Notes: a model not told the origin generated them from the sequence alone. Counted from the first letter of the stretch, positions 45,071 through 55,196 are shown. The stretch: 64,000 nt of DNA from Rhizobium sp. Leaf371 (GCF_001424045.1 NZ_LMQB01000001.1:718083-782082); one strand, 5' to 3'. Numbers and translations are program-made.

Positions 45071-45909
45071 ATACCTTTTCTCCAAAAATCCTGGAATTCC
45101 GCTTTGAGCGGGTCGCCGCGGGGGAGGCAGGATCGGGCGACGGCGAGGGCGTTGCGGATGTCGGTGTCCATGGGATCGTTGCCGAGGAGACGGCCCATCT
45201 CCTTCAGCGCGCCCGGCGCCAGAAGGGTTTCGACCTCGACCGACAAGGCGAGAATCACGAGAAAGTCCTCGACGAGATCACGCGGCATGCCGGCGAGGCA
45301 GCGGGGCAGGACCGTCTCGGCCTGATGGAGGCCGCGGGCCGGATCGTGCGGCGTCGCGCCGGGAAGGCTGCAGCACCGGTGCCGGCGGCAGCGGGCGCGG
45401 TCGCAGAGCAGGGCCTGGGTGAACAGCCTGTCGGCGGTGGCGCACACGCGGCTGCGCGGCTCGAACGGGCGGGATGGCCCGGGACGCGCGGGCGAGGGGC
45501 TGGCGTCGCTGGGGCCGGTGTCGCTGGGGCCGGTGTCGCTGGGGCCGGTACCGATGGCGCTGGCTGGGGGCATCCCGGCCGAACCGGGCCCGGCCGGAGG
45601 ATGTCTGGCGGGCGTGGGGTTGGCGGACATGGGGTTGGCGGGCATGGGGTTGGTGCGGTTTGGCCCGGCCTGACGGTGCGCGGCCTGACGTGGCCCGGCG
45701 TGAGGTGGCCGAGCGTGAGGTGGCCCGGCGTGAGGTGGCCCGGCGTGAGGTGGCTCGCTCGGCTTTGGTCCGGCATCCCGAAGATTGGCAGAGGTTTGAC
45801 CGGCAAGCGTTTGGCTGGCGGGATCGGCCGGTGCGGGGCCGAGGGACGGGGTCGGTCGGGCTTGGGACGTCTCGCGTCGGGCGGCGGATTGTTTGCGTCG
45901 TCTGGACAT
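45055..45909 (-). CDS. Repeat-rich hypothetical protein
   Basis: A 284-residue protein of unknown function. The N-terminal half is low-complexity, with tandem pentapeptides: PPHAG/PPHAR (about residues 50-75), NPMPA/NPMSA (about 85-100) and TGPSD (about 120-137). They are encoded by 15-bp DNA repeats (45505-45550, 45619-45655, 45685-45765). The C-terminal 110 residues look like a real domain: a Cys-rich CDRARCRRHRCC segment, possibly metal-binding, then a helical part LVEDFLVILALSVEVE. ATG 45909 is the likely start; a shorter form starting near the domain is possible. It ends within the GAGTGGT-type repeat. Confidence 0.55.
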   Translation of the reverse strand: MSRRRKQSAARRETSQARPTPSLGPAPADPASQTLAGQTSANLRDAGPKPSEPPHAGPPHAGPPHARPPHAGPRQAAHRQAGPNRTNPMPANPMSANPTPARHPPAGPGSAGMPPASAIGTGPSDTGPSDTGPSDASPSPARPGPSRPFEPRSRVCATADRLFTQALLCDRARCRRHRCCSLPGATPHDPARGLHQAETVLPRCLAGMPRDLVEDFLVILALSVEVETLLAPGALKEMGRLLGNDPMDTDIRNALAVARSCLPRGDPLKAEFQDFWRKGMVSSE

Positions 45910-46493
45910 GCGGTCTCCTTCACGCAGGCGGTTCGGCCTCGCGGTGTGGCGCATCGGGGTTTTTCGGCCGTTCGGGCCGAGGATCGGACGGGGCGCTGGA
46001 AGCTGCCGCGTTGATGATGATAAAAATGACACCTTCCGGCGCCCCGTTCGGCGGTTTTTGCCCGCAGGTGCCTCTCTGCCGCCGTCCCGACGCGCCCTGC
46101 GGCGCGTCCTCGGACGACGCTCCATGCCGCGAAGGCAAACCCGAACCGTACGGGCGCATCGCTTGCGCGACGCACCGGCGCCTCGGGGGGAGGTCGTTCT
46201 GCGAACCGTGACATGGGAGGCGCACGTCGTTCCTCTCACCCCACAGCCGGCTCCGCCTCGCCGGCACGCCTGCCGGTGTATCCGAGAGCGGAACGGGGCC
46301 AGTATGCGGGGGCTTGCGCGGCGCGGGGAAAGGGGTGCGCGAAAAATTCTGGACTGTCTCGGGGGCGGCGGGGGTTTTGCCGGCGATCGGCGGCCGGGAC
46401 GATGGGTGGCCAAAGGAACGAAGCGGCCGGCGCGCTTCCGGCCTGCCGCTTTGTTTTCAGGGAGGTTTCAGGTTTGGGCGACGAGCGGACGGC
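45910..46493. other. 584-bp gap without accepted gene
   Basis: GC-rich region upstream of the repeat-rich gene and downstream of the NTF2-like gene. Open frames on both strands lack ribosome sites and protein-like composition. Nothing else was recognised. Confidence 0.4.
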
Positions 46494-47006
46494 TCAGCTG
46501 TAGCCGCCTTCGGCGCGCTGTTCGGCGGCCTCGCGCTGGGCGCGGTCGAGAGCGTCGCCGCCTTTGTTTTTCCCCGTCGGCGCGATGTCGGGTCTGGCCG
46601 TCGGGGCGGCATCGCCGGCCGGATGGGTGAGGGGCGCGCGTGCGCGCGGCAGCTGAGCGCTGTCGAAATAGGTGCGGAACGACGCGATCTTGCCATCCGC
46701 CCCTTCCAGCACGCTGACGCCGCCATAATCGAACGCCTCGCCGGCGAGGGTGCCGCGGCTGCGCCATTCGAGAAAGGTAACGCCGTCCGTCTCCTTGACA
46801 GTGCGAAATTCGGAGGAAATCTCCTCGAAGGCCGCGCGATACTGCGACCAGAACCGCCGCGCCGCCGCCGCCCCGCCCGCCTCATAGGACACCAGCGGAT
46901 TGGACAGGCTCACATCCTCGGCGAACAGGCCGGCGATGGTGTCGGCATCCCGCTCGGATTCGAGGCGGCGAAGGGCGGAAATGAAGGTCTCGGCAAGGGC
47001 TGTCAT
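46494..47006 (-). CDS. NTF2-like/SnoaL-type protein
   Basis: A 170-residue protein with an NTF2-like cone fold: helix TFISALRRLESERDADTIAG, then LFAEDVSLSNPLV and strands VTFLEWRSRGTLAG, ending with GKIASFRTYFDS. These proteins bind small ligands or act as ketosteroid isomerase-like enzymes; no activity can be assigned. The C-terminal 45 residues are hydrophilic. ATG 47006 follows AGGAG. It is at the left border of the AT-richer insert. Confidence 0.75.
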   Translation of the reverse strand: MTALAETFISALRRLESERDADTIAGLFAEDVSLSNPLVSYEAGGAAAARRFWSQYRAAFEEISSEFRTVKETDGVTFLEWRSRGTLAGEAFDYGGVSVLEGADGKIASFRTYFDSAQLPRARAPLTHPAGDAAPTARPDIAPTGKNKGGDALDRAQREAAEQRAEGGYS

Positions 47007-47088
47007 GGGGCGCTCCTGAGGTTTGGGCTCGGGAGGGAACTGGGGTGGGGGTGGGTTGTTCCGGAGTGGTGGGTAAGCAATAGAAATA

Positions 47089-47295
47089 CTACAAATGGTC
47101 CGTCTTGTAAGAAGAGATAGTAGACGCGACGGCTTCACTCTGAAGCTCTTCCCTGTTGGAGCTCGACTTCATCGAGGATCGATCAAAACGCTCAGATCTC
47201 CAAGTCGTAAGATAATCGCGGTGAGAAGAGATGACTTTTTCTAGTCTCTTGTTTGCTAGTTGCGCCGCGAGTGTTGCGTTTGATTTTACAACCAT
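47089..47295 (-). CDS. Small divergent ORF beside avcD
   Basis: A 68-residue hypothetical protein, basic in its first half (NKRLEKVISSHRDYLTTWRS) and Ser-rich in the second. ATG 47295 is preceded by AGGAGG at ideal spacing, the best ribosome site in this part of the window. The GC content is low, like avcD. Its start is only 51 bp from the avcD start on the other strand, so their promoters must overlap. In known AvcID loci an RNA antitoxin lies directly 5' of avcD, so this region is where a partner is expected. No domain recognised. Confidence 0.5.
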   Translation of the reverse strand: MVVKSNATLAAQLANKRLEKVISSHRDYLTTWRSERFDRSSMKSSSNREELQSEAVASTISSYKTDHL

Positions 47296-47346
47296 GTTGT
47301 GACCTCCTAATTTAATTCACACTCTCATGATTCGAAGGCTGCTGCT

Positions 47347-48858
47347 ATGACGCCCCTCATTCCTCGCATCGAATTCCCGGAGATAGTCATTGGGTTGGTC
47401 TCTCCGATCGGAACTCCCCTTGCTGAAACCATATCAGGCCTCAAGAAATTTTTCATATCGGTTGGGTACACGATTCATGAGCTTCGAGTCACGGATCTGT
47501 TTAAACGAATGGAGAAAATCGTTGTTCCTAAAAAGGAGTTGAAAACGACCCCGCTTAATATGCGCTATGAAAGTTACATTTCTTACGGAAATCAACTTAG
47601 AGAGTTTGCGAACGATCCCTCAGTTCTGGCTGCGCTTACTGTCCAGACTATCGTAGAATCGAGGATGAACAGGAGTAATCCTGAGAACGATAAATTCACA
47701 AAAAATGTTTTTATCGTGCATCAATTTAAAAGACCGGAAGAAATAGATTTACTTAGATCCGTTTACGGCAAAGTCTTTTTTCAAATATCTGTTTATTCGA
47801 TGAGGTCGTCGAGGGTGGATTTTCTTTCAAGAAAATTTGCTGAGGATGCCGGCCAAGCAGTGCATGCTTCTTTTAGATCCAGTGCCGAACAACTTGTAGA
47901 TACTGACGAAAATCAGATTAGAGAACCGTTTGGTCAGCGTGTAGCGAAGATTTTCCATGATGCCGATCTGGTTCTGAACCGCGACGTTCGGTCTCCCGCT
48001 TTGCTTGAGCAATTAAACAGGTTTCTCGAGTTACTTTTTTCGTCAAACGTCATAACTCCAAGCAAAATGGAATATGGGATGTTCGCAGCAAAATCTGCGG
48101 CTCTCCGAACATCCGATCTATCACGCCAAGTTGGAGCGGCAATCTTCAGTGCGAAAGGCGAGATCATTGCGCTAGGATCCAATGAAGTTCCAAAGGCTGG
48201 CGGTGGAACTTATTGGCCGGACGAAGAATACGACGATCGAGAATTTCAGAGGAAAAACGATTCAAATGATAGACGCAAAAAAGAGCTACTGGAAGAGATA
48301 TTAAGGGTTGTCGAAATTTCTATAGACGAACTAGACAAAGAAAAAATAAAAAGTTTGAATAGTACCGGTTTTATGGATGCACTCGAGTACGGACGTATTG
48401 TCCACGCGGAGATGTCTGCAATTACTGATGCGGCGCGCTTGAGAGGCGCGTTGTCAGGGTCGGTTCTTTATACAACGACATTTCCGTGTCATATGTGTGC
48501 AAAGCATATCGTCTCAAGCGGGATTAATCAGGTATATTACTTGGAGCCCTACCCAAAGAGCTTAGCATCGAGACTTCACGCTGACTCAATCAATATTGAT
48601 CGCCAGGAACGTGGTGAGTATCACGACTATCCGTCTGTGGATTTCTCGCATTTTTTTGGCATAACACCCCGAAGATACAGAGAACTCTTTCAGAGAAGTA
48701 AGAGGAAGGATGACGATGGGTGTTTGCAGGATTATACTGACAACAAAAAAATCCCATACGTTGATCTGAAGTCACCATTCTACGCCTATCTTGAAGATAC
48801 CGTTATGGAAAGCTTAAGGACGGCACTTCATACAATTGAGGTCGATGGACAACTTTGA
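47347..48858 (+). CDS. avcD: AvcD-type anti-phage deoxycytidylate deaminase
   Basis: A 503-residue two-domain protein. The N-terminal half (1 to about 240) resembles a P-loop kinase-like domain beginning EIVIGLVSPIGTPL; the Walker A lysine is missing (residues 16-23). The C-terminal half is a zinc-dependent deaminase: His353 and Glu355 in VHAEMSAI, Cys381 and Cys384 in FPCHMCAKHIVSSG. The same fusion is found in AvcD/DcdV defence proteins, which deaminate dCTP or dCMP during phage infection to starve replication of cytosine nucleotides. The gene is clearly AT-richer than its neighbours, indicating transfer. A housekeeping dCMP deaminase is an alternative, but those lack the N-terminal domain. 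Confidence 0.83.
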   Translation: MTPLIPRIEFPEIVIGLVSPIGTPLAETISGLKKFFISVGYTIHELRVTDLFKRMEKIVVPKKELKTTPLNMRYESYISYGNQLREFANDPSVLAALTVQTIVESRMNRSNPENDKFTKNVFIVHQFKRPEEIDLLRSVYGKVFFQISVYSMRSSRVDFLSRKFAEDAGQAVHASFRSSAEQLVDTDENQIREPFGQRVAKIFHDADLVLNRDVRSPALLEQLNRFLELLFSSNVITPSKMEYGMFAAKSAALRTSDLSRQVGAAIFSAKGEIIALGSNEVPKAGGGTYWPDEEYDDREFQRKNDSNDRRKKELLEEILRVVEISIDELDKEKIKSLNSTGFMDALEYGRIVHAEMSAITDAARLRGALSGSVLYTTTFPCHMCAKHIVSSGINQVYYLEPYPKSLASRLHADSINIDRQERGEYHDYPSVDFSHFFGITPRRYRELFQRSKRKDDDGCLQDYTDNKKIPYVDLKSPFYAYLEDTVMESLRTALHTIEVDGQL

Positions 48859-48868
48859 TTTCCTCGCC

Positions 48869-51800
48869 TCACCGCCCCGGCCGTCCCGTCTTGCCCTTCG
48901 TCCGGCCCTTCTGCCGCTTCACATCTCCCGCATCCTCATAGCTCCCGACGCCTGCCTTTGCCCGCACCAGCGGGCGGGGGTCGTCGGTGGCGCGTTCGGG
49001 TTGGCCTTCGGTCAGCGGTGAGACGCGTTTCGTGGCCCTGGCGGCGTCGGGTTTGATCGGGAGGGCGCCGGGGACGGGTTTTTCGGTGCGGCCGACGGTC
49101 ATTTCGTCGAGGTCGTTGCGGCGGAAAAGCGGGCGTTCGGTGTCGGTGCCGGGGCCCATATCGTCGAGGGCGTTCTGGCGGAAGAGGGAGGGTGCGGGCT
49201 GGGGTTGCCCCTCATCCGCCCTGCGGGCACCTTCTCCCCGCGCGCGGGGAGAAGAGACGGCGCCCGTGGCGCTGTCCGCGTCTTCGTCTTCCGTAGCATT
49301 CAGGTCTCGCGCAGCTTTCGGTTTACCGGTGGCGACTTCTTGCCCTTTCGCGGCCTCTCTTGCTTTGGCGGACTTCTGGTCGGCCTTGCTGACGAAACCT
49401 TCGGCGCTCCTCGCCTCCTGGCGGGCCATCGGGTCGTCCATGGTGGCGAGTTCGGTGGCTTTGAGGCGTTTGATTTCGTCGCGCAGGCGCGCGGCGGTTT
49501 CGAAGTCGAGGTCTGTGGCGGCGTTGCGCATCTGTTTTTCGAGCGCTTCGAGATGGGCTGCAAGGTTGTTGCCGACCATGTGGCCGCCGGAGGCAAAACC
49601 CTTGCCGGTGGCGCCGCCGATGTCGGCGCGGACGTGGTCGCGTTCGTAGACGCTGTCGAGAATGTCGGAGATCTTGGCCTTGACCGATTCCGGGGTGATG
49701 CCGTTGGCCTCGTTATAGGCCATCTGCTTTTCGCGGCGGCGGGCGGTCTCGTCCATGGCGCGCTGCATGGAGCCGGTGACCTTGTCGGCATAGAGCACGA
49801 CCTTGCCATCGACGTTTCGCGCCGCGCGGCCGATGGTCTGGACGAGGGAGGTTTCCGAGCGGAGAAAGCCTTCCTTGTCGGCATCGAGAATGGCGACGAA
49901 GGCGCATTCGGGAATGTCGAGGCCTTCGCGCAGCAGGTTGATGCCGACGAGAACGTCGAAGGCGCCGAGGCGGAGATCGCGGATGATCTCGATGCGCTCC
50001 AGCGTGTCGATGTCGGAATGCATGTAGCGCACGCGGATGCCCTGCTCGTGCAGATATTCGGTGAGATCCTCGGCCATGCGCTTGGTCAGCACGGTGCAGA
50101 GCGTGCGATAGCCCTTGGCGGCGGTGTCGCGGATCTCGCCCAGAACGTCGTCCACCTGGCTCTTGGCCGGGCGGACCTCGACCGGCGGGTCGATCAGGCC
50201 GGTGGGGCGGATGACCTGCTCGGCGAAGACGCCGCCGGCCTGTTCCATTTCCCAGGCGGCCGGGGTGGCGGAGACGGCGACGGTATCCGGGCGCATGGCG
50301 TCCCATTCCTCGAAGCGCAGCGGCCGGTTGTCCATGCAGGAGGGCAGGCGGAAGCCGTATTCGGCCAGCGTCGCCTTTCGCCGGAAGTCGCCCCGGTACA
50401 TGCCGCCGATCTGGCTGACGGAGACGTGGCTCTCGTCGATGAACAGGAGGGCGTTGTCGGGGATGTATTCGAACAGGGTCGGCGGCGGCTCGCCCGGACG
50501 GCGGCCGGTGAGATAGCGGGAATAGTTCTCGATGCCGGCGCAGGAGCCGGTGGCCTCCAGCATCTCGATGTCGTAGCGGGTGCGCTGCTCCAGCCGCTGG
50601 GCTTCGAGCAGGCGGCCGGCCTTTTCGAGTTCGGCGAGCCGCAGCTTCAGCTCCTCCTTGATCGACTTGATGGCGGCATTCAGCGTCGGGCGCGGGGTGA
50701 CATAGTGGCTGTTGGCGTAGATCTTGACCGAGCGGAGATCGCCGGTCTTGGTGCCGGTCAAAGGGTCGAATTCGGTGATCGCGTCGATCTCGTCGCCGAA
50801 CATCGAGATGCGCCAGGCCGCATCCTCCAGGTGGGCGGGGAACAGCTCGATCGTATCGCCGCGCACGCGAAAACTGCCGCGCTGAAAGTCCATGTCGCGG
50901 CGCTTGTATTGCTGGGCGACGAGATCGGCCAGCAGCTGGCGCTGGTCGAGGCGGTCGCCGACCGACATCTGGAAGGCCATGGCGGTGTAGGTTTCCACCG
51001 AGCCGATACCGTAGATGCAGGAGACCGAGGCGACGATGATGACGTCGTCGCGCTCCAGCAGCGAGCGCGTGGCGGAGTGGCGCATGCGGTCGATCTGCTC
51101 GTTGATCGAGCTTTCCTTCTCGATGAACGTATCCGAGCGCGGCACATAGGCTTCCGGCTGGTAATAGTCGTAATAGGAGACGAAGTATTCCACCGCATTG
51201 TTGGGGAAGAAATTCTTGAACTCGGAATAGAGCTGGGCCGCCAGCGTCTTGTTGGGCGCGAGGATGACGGCCGGGCGCTGGGTCGCCTCGATCACCTTGG
51301 CCATGGTAAACGTCTTGCCCGAGCCGGTGACGCCGAGCAGCACCTGGCTGCGCTCGCCATTGCTGAGCCCTTCCACGAGATCCTTGATGGCGGTCGGCTG
51401 GTCGCCGGCCGGCTGGTACGCGCTGACCATCTCGATCTGGATGCCGCCTTCGGACTTGGACGGGCGGGCCGGCCGGTGCGGCGTCCACATCTTGCCGTCC
51501 TTGAACAGCGGGTTGCCGCTCTCGATCAGGCTGGCCAGCGCATCGACGGTGGCGGTGACCGCGCCGGGGGCGAGCGTGGCGGAGTCCTCCAGCGAGATAT
51601 CCATGCCCGAGACGGCCGGCAGGCCCGCGGCGGCACGCGATTTCGGATCGCTGGCGCCGCCCATGGAGGTGCCGCGCGCCGATTTCGACGCCTTGGCGGA
51701 GAAGGCGGGCTCGACCGGCTTGGCCTTCGCCCTGGCGGCGGCGATCTCGACCTGTTTGCGGTGCTTGCCGGCCTTGGACGCGACATCGCGGCGGCTTTCA

Positions 51801-51964
51801 TGCGAGGTCGCCTCGGCCTCGGCCTCGAGCTGTTTCACCCAGTCGGAGACTGAGCCAGACAGGGGGCCCGAGAGGGGCGCGCCTTCGAACGGCGCCTGCG
51901 GCGCTTCGTCGAATCCGGCGGTTTTCGGGGAGGACGCTGCGGGTTTCTTCGGAGATCTGGCCAT
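48869..51964 (-). CDS. uvrB: Excinuclease ABC subunit B with long extensions
   Basis: A 1031-residue UvrB (E. coli 673), the damage-verifying helicase of nucleotide excision repair. Walker A GVTGSGKT is at residues 211-218; the beta-hairpin [16 protein letters not shown]-like [14 protein letters not shown] and motif [14 protein letters not shown] are intact, and the UVR domain ([20 protein letters not shown]) is near residue 820. About 175 charged residues precede the core and about 180 follow it. The tail includes two similar LFRxNxLDxM units and about 17 residues (near 903-919) encoded by a dispersed palindromic repeat. ATG 51964 is chosen; the frame is open to a TTG at 52045. Confidence 0.95.
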   Translation of the reverse strand: MARSPKKPAASSPKTAGFDEAPQAPFEGAPLSGPLSGSVSDWVKQLEAEAEATSHESRRDVASKAGKHRKQVEIAAARAKAKPVEPAFSAKASKSARGTSMGGASDPKSRAAAGLPAVSGMDISLEDSATLAPGAVTATVDALASLIESGNPLFKDGKMWTPHRPARPSKSEGGIQIEMVSAYQPAGDQPTAIKDLVEGLSNGERSQVLLGVTGSGKTFTMAKVIEATQRPAVILAPNKTLAAQLYSEFKNFFPNNAVEYFVSYYDYYQPEAYVPRSDTFIEKESSINEQIDRMRHSATRSLLERDDVIIVASVSCIYGIGSVETYTAMAFQMSVGDRLDQRQLLADLVAQQYKRRDMDFQRGSFRVRGDTIELFPAHLEDAAWRISMFGDEIDAITEFDPLTGTKTGDLRSVKIYANSHYVTPRPTLNAAIKSIKEELKLRLAELEKAGRLLEAQRLEQRTRYDIEMLEATGSCAGIENYSRYLTGRRPGEPPPTLFEYIPDNALLFIDESHVSVSQIGGMYRGDFRRKATLAEYGFRLPSCMDNRPLRFEEWDAMRPDTVAVSATPAAWEMEQAGGVFAEQVIRPTGLIDPPVEVRPAKSQVDDVLGEIRDTAAKGYRTLCTVLTKRMAEDLTEYLHEQGIRVRYMHSDIDTLERIEIIRDLRLGAFDVLVGINLLREGLDIPECAFVAILDADKEGFLRSETSLVQTIGRAARNVDGKVVLYADKVTGSMQRAMDETARRREKQMAYNEANGITPESVKAKISDILDSVYERDHVRADIGGATGKGFASGGHMVGNNLAAHLEALEKQMRNAATDLDFETAARLRDEIKRLKATELATMDDPMARQEARSAEGFVSKADQKSAKAREAAKGQEVATGKPKAARDLNATEDEDADSATGAVSSPRARGEGARRADEGQPQPAPSLFRQNALDDMGPGTDTERPLFRRNDLDEMTVGRTEKPVPGALPIKPDAARATKRVSPLTEGQPERATDDPRPLVRAKAGVGSYEDAGDVKRQKGRTKGKTGRPGR
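49207..49258 (-). repeat. Dispersed palindromic repeat, copy 2, inside uvrB
   Basis: GCCCCTCATCCGCCCTGCGG and then the palindrome CTTCTCCCCGC / GCGGGGAGAAG (49231-49254). It is the same element as at 21334, 54084 and 58696, here read in frame within the C-terminal tail of uvrB. Confidence 0.75.
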
Positions 51965-52133
51965 GCGCGAAATATGGAGAGAGTCTTCCGGAAAAGGAAG
52001 GGGAGAGAACGCATCGTGTACGGACCTATGCTCCGTAAGGCCCAAATATCCCGAGCCGTCGCTTACATATTAGAAAGATTTGTATGAGCAAAATCTGTTC
52101 AGAGACGAGAAGCAGACAGGCGAGGGGCCGGTC

Positions 52134-54023
52134 ATGAAGCAGTTTAGAATTTCCGTGCGATTGTACGGACTGGTGGGAATGGCCTTGATCATCATGGCGG
52201 GGGCCATGATCTTTTCGCTGTTCCAGTCGCATAACCGGCTGGTCGGGGAGCGCACGTCGATGCTGGCGGCGCTCGACGAGAGCGCGGTCGGCATCTTCTC
52301 CTATTACAACGGGCTGGAGGTCGCCGGCCACATGACGCGGGATGCCGCGCAGGCCGCGGCGCTGGACGCCGTCCGCGCCATGCGGTTCCAGGAGACCGGC
52401 TATCTCTTCGTCAGCGACATGCAGCCGCGCATGATCATGCATCCGCTCAGGCCGGAGATGGAGGGCCAGGACCAGAGCGGTGTCAAGGACGCCGACGGCG
52501 AGACCTTCTTCCTGCGCATCGTGGAGATGGTGAAAGCCCAGGGCCGGGGTCTCGTCGAATATCGCTGGGCGAAGCCCGGCGCCGACGCGCCGGTGCTGAA
52601 ATACACCTATGTCGTCGGCTTCAAGCCCTGGGGCTGGATCGTCGCGACCGGCGTCTATGCCGACGATCTCGCGGCGCTGTTCCGCAGCGGGCTGATGCAG
52701 ATCGCGATGATCCTCGGCATTGCCGGCCTGGCGATCCTCGGCCTGGCGCTGGCCGTGGTGCGCAGTGTCGTCAGTCCCATCGACCGGCTGAAGACGGCGA
52801 TGCTGGCGATCTCCCGCGAGGACGTGTCGTCGCCGGTGCCGGCGACGGATCGCGGCGACGAGATCGGCGAGATGGCGAGCGCGCTGGTGACGCTGCGCGA
52901 CAGCGTCTCGGAACGGATCGCGCTGCGGGACCGCGAGGCGCAGCAGCAGAGCGAGATCGAGGGCGAGCGCCGCAGCAACGAGGCGCAGACCCTGCGCCGT
53001 GCCGAAGAGCAGGCGCAGGCGATGGCCACCATCGGCGAAGCGCTGGAAGCGCTGGCGCAGGGCGACCTGACGGCCGACGTGCGGCGGATCTCGCCGGACT
53101 ATGCCAAGCTGCGCGACGACTTCAACGCGGCCGTGTCCTCGCTGGCGGGGGCGGTGACCTCGATCGCCCGCTCCGCCGACGTCGTGCACGACAATGCCGG
53201 CGATATTTCCGAGGCGGCGAACAATCTGTCGCGGCGCACGGAGCAGCAGGCGGCGGCGCTGGAGGAAACGGCGGCGGCACTCGACCAGATCACCTCGACC
53301 GTGCGCAACGCCTCCGACCGGGCCGGCGAGGCGCAGGCCATGGTGGCCGAGACCAAGTCGAGCGCGGAGAAATCCGGCGGGATCGTGCGCAATGCGATCG
53401 CGGCCATGAGCCGGATTGAGGGCTCGTCCGAGCGGATCGGCCAGATCATCGGCGTGATCGACGAGATCGCCTTCCAGACCAATCTGCTGGCGCTGAATGC
53501 CGGGGTCGAGGCGGCGCGGGCCGGCGAGGCGGGACGCGGCTTTGCCGTGGTGGCGCAGGAGGTGCGCGAGCTCGCCCAGCGCTCCGCCAATGCGGCGAAG
53601 GAGATCAAGGGCCTGATTCGCACCTCGAGCGAAGAGGTGGAAACCGGCGTCGCGCTGGTGCGGTCGACGGGCCAGGCGCTGTCGGAGATCGAAACGCTGG
53701 TCAACCGCGTCAACGACCACGTCGTCTCGATCGCCACCTCCGCCCGCGAACAGGCGACCGGCCTGCAGGAGGTCAACATCGCCGTCAACAGCATGGACCA
53801 GATGACGCAGCAGAACGCCGCCATGGTGGAGGAAACCACGGCCTCCAGCCAGACGCTGGCCGAGGAAAGCCGCACGCTGATGGCCCTGCTGCAGACCTTC
53901 CGGCTGGCGGGGCAGGGTGCGTCTCCCATGGCGTCTTCGGCGGGCGCGTCCTCGGCAGGGGCGTCTTCGGCGGGGGCGTCTTCGGATGCCGGGGGCGTCC
54001 GCCCGATCAGGCGGGTTGCCTGA
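52134..54023 (+). CDS. Methyl-accepting chemotaxis protein with Cache domain
   Basis: A 629-residue chemoreceptor. One helix at 10-32, a periplasmic single Cache domain ([33 protein letters not shown]), second helix at about 190-212, HAMP domains, then the signalling domain with the conserved hairpin tip [20 protein letters not shown]. The C-terminus has a Ser/Ala-rich SSAGA tail made of 15-bp repeats (53936-53985), no CheR-binding pentapeptide. ATG 52134 follows GAGGGG. It is divergent from uvrB. Ligand is unknown; this Cache type often senses small carboxylates. Confidence 0.93.
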   Translation: MKQFRISVRLYGLVGMALIIMAGAMIFSLFQSHNRLVGERTSMLAALDESAVGIFSYYNGLEVAGHMTRDAAQAAALDAVRAMRFQETGYLFVSDMQPRMIMHPLRPEMEGQDQSGVKDADGETFFLRIVEMVKAQGRGLVEYRWAKPGADAPVLKYTYVVGFKPWGWIVATGVYADDLAALFRSGLMQIAMILGIAGLAILGLALAVVRSVVSPIDRLKTAMLAISREDVSSPVPATDRGDEIGEMASALVTLRDSVSERIALRDREAQQQSEIEGERRSNEAQTLRRAEEQAQAMATIGEALEALAQGDLTADVRRISPDYAKLRDDFNAAVSSLAGAVTSIARSADVVHDNAGDISEAANNLSRRTEQQAAALEETAAALDQITSTVRNASDRAGEAQAMVAETKSSAEKSGGIVRNAIAAMSRIEGSSERIGQIIGVIDEIAFQTNLLALNAGVEAARAGEAGRGFAVVAQEVRELAQRSANAAKEIKGLIRTSSEEVETGVALVRSTGQALSEIETLVNRVNDHVVSIATSAREQATGLQEVNIAVNSMDQMTQQNAAMVEETTASSQTLAEESRTLMALLQTFRLAGQGASPMASSAGASSAGASSAGASSDAGGVRPIRRVA

Positions 54024-54083
54024 GCGGTGGTGTGACCGTTCCGCCCGCAGGGGGGGAGAGGGCCGTGGTACGGCCCGCTCCGG

Positions 54084-54133
54084 GTCTCGTCTCCCGCAGG
54101 CGGGGAGACGATTCCGGCAGGCAGACGAGGGGC
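54084..54133 (+). repeat. Dispersed palindromic repeat, copy 3 (degenerate)
   Basis: GTCTCCCGC / GCGGGGAGAC hairpin followed by GATTCCGGCAGGCAGACGAG, with a few mismatches to the other copies. It lies between the chemoreceptor gene and the convergent regulator gene, where it could end transcription. Confidence 0.65.
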
Positions 54134-54146
54134 TTTGCGGCTGGGG

Positions 54147-55196
54147 TTAGCCGGACGGCGTGGTGCGGGTTCGGAAGCGCTGGCGGTAGGCGGTGGGGGT
54201 GAGGCCGGTCACGCGGGTGAAGATCTTCCGGAAGGCGCCGGGGTCGCTGTAATGGACCTGCCAGGCGATGGCGTCCACCGGATCGCGCGACGACAGCAGC
54301 AGGTCGCGGGCCGCCTCGACGCGCAGGCGCTGGACATAATCCCCGGTCGTGTGGCCGGTCGCCGCCTTGAACCGGCGGATGAAGGTGCGCGGATCGAGGC
54401 CGGCGCGGTCGGCCATGGCGTCGAGGCGGGTTTCCCTGCCGTGGCTGGCGCCGAGCCAGTGCTGGACCCTGAGGATCGCCGCATCGCCATGGTTCAGACG
54501 GGGCGAGAAGGCGCTGTCATCGCTCTGCTCCCGGCCGGGGGGATCGACCAGGAAGGCCCGGGCGGTGTCCTGCATGACCGCCGCACCGAGAAAGCGCTCG
54601 ATCAGGATCAGGCCGAGATCGATCCAGGCCATGACGCCGCCGGCGGTGACGATGTCGCCGTCATCGATGATCGGGCGGTCGGCATCGACCCGGATATCGG
54701 GGAAGCGGGCGGTGAAATGCGCCTCGTCGGTCCAGTGGATCGTGACCGTGCGGCCGGCCAGCAGGCCGGTTTCCGCGAGCACATAGGCGCCCTTGCAGAT
54801 GGAGCAGAGGCCGGCGCCGCGCTCATGGCCGGCGCGAAGCCAGGCCGCGTAGAACCGCGCCTCGGCCTGCGGCAGGGGATCGCCGAGCCCCGGGGGGATG
54901 ACGATGACGGTCGGGATGTCGGTCGGGCTGTCGGCTGAGTTGTCTGGGGGACTGGCCGGGGTGCTGTTCGTGGCTACGCCGGGGGCGGAGGAGAAGATGC
55001 GGGTCGGTGCGTCCTGTCCCGCAAGGCGGGTCCAGTGGCTGACGCGCAGGCGCGGCGGCGTGCCGATCTCGCCCGGCTTACCGGCGGCGATGCGGGCGGC
55101 GGCGGCGAGTAGATCGGTCAGGCCGAGCACGGCTGCGGCCTGCGCGCCATCGTAAGAGAGGATCGCGATCTCCGCGACCTGTGCCGGTTTGTCCAT
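54147..55196 (-). CDS. GlxA-type AraC-family transcriptional regulator
   Basis: A 349-residue regulator with an N-terminal DJ-1/PfpI-like (class I amidotransferase-like) domain and a C-terminal AraC double helix-turn-helix. Marks: LCSICKGAYVLAETGLLAGR with the Cys of the DJ-1 elbow, HWTDEAHF, then HTH segments RAGLDPRTFIRRFKAATGH and AWQVHYSDPGAFRKIFTRVTG. A low-complexity insert of about 30 residues (NSTPASPPDNSADSPTD) lies near residue 78. It is divergent from a cysteine hydrolase gene and probably controls it. Confidence 0.9.
   Translation of the reverse strand: MDKPAQVAEIAILSYDGAQAAAVLGLTDLLAAAARIAAGKPGEIGTPPRLRVSHWTRLAGQDAPTRIFSSAPGVATNSTPASPPDNSADSPTDIPTVIVIPPGLGDPLPQAEARFYAAWLRAGHERGAGLCSICKGAYVLAETGLLAGRTVTIHWTDEAHFTARFPDIRVDADRPIIDDGDIVTAGGVMAWIDLGLILIERFLGAAVMQDTARAFLVDPPGREQSDDSAFSPRLNHGDAAILRVQHWLGASHGRETRLDAMADRAGLDPRTFIRRFKAATGHTTGDYVQRLRVEAARDLLLSSRDPVDAIAWQVHYSDPGAFRKIFTRVTGLTPTAYRQRFRTRTTPSG

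Noticed and set aside
45500-45770. CRISPR array
   Set aside because: Units are directly adjacent 15-bp coding repeats without spacers, and no cas gene is near.
47007-48868. Attachment-site direct repeats or an integrase around the AvcD insert
   Set aside because: No direct repeat was found at the two composition borders and no recombinase gene is in the window, so the mode of transfer is unknown.
49205-51853. 882-codon plus-strand ORF opposite uvrB
   Set aside because: Shadow frame of uvrB in high-GC DNA; no ribosome site and no protein family marks.
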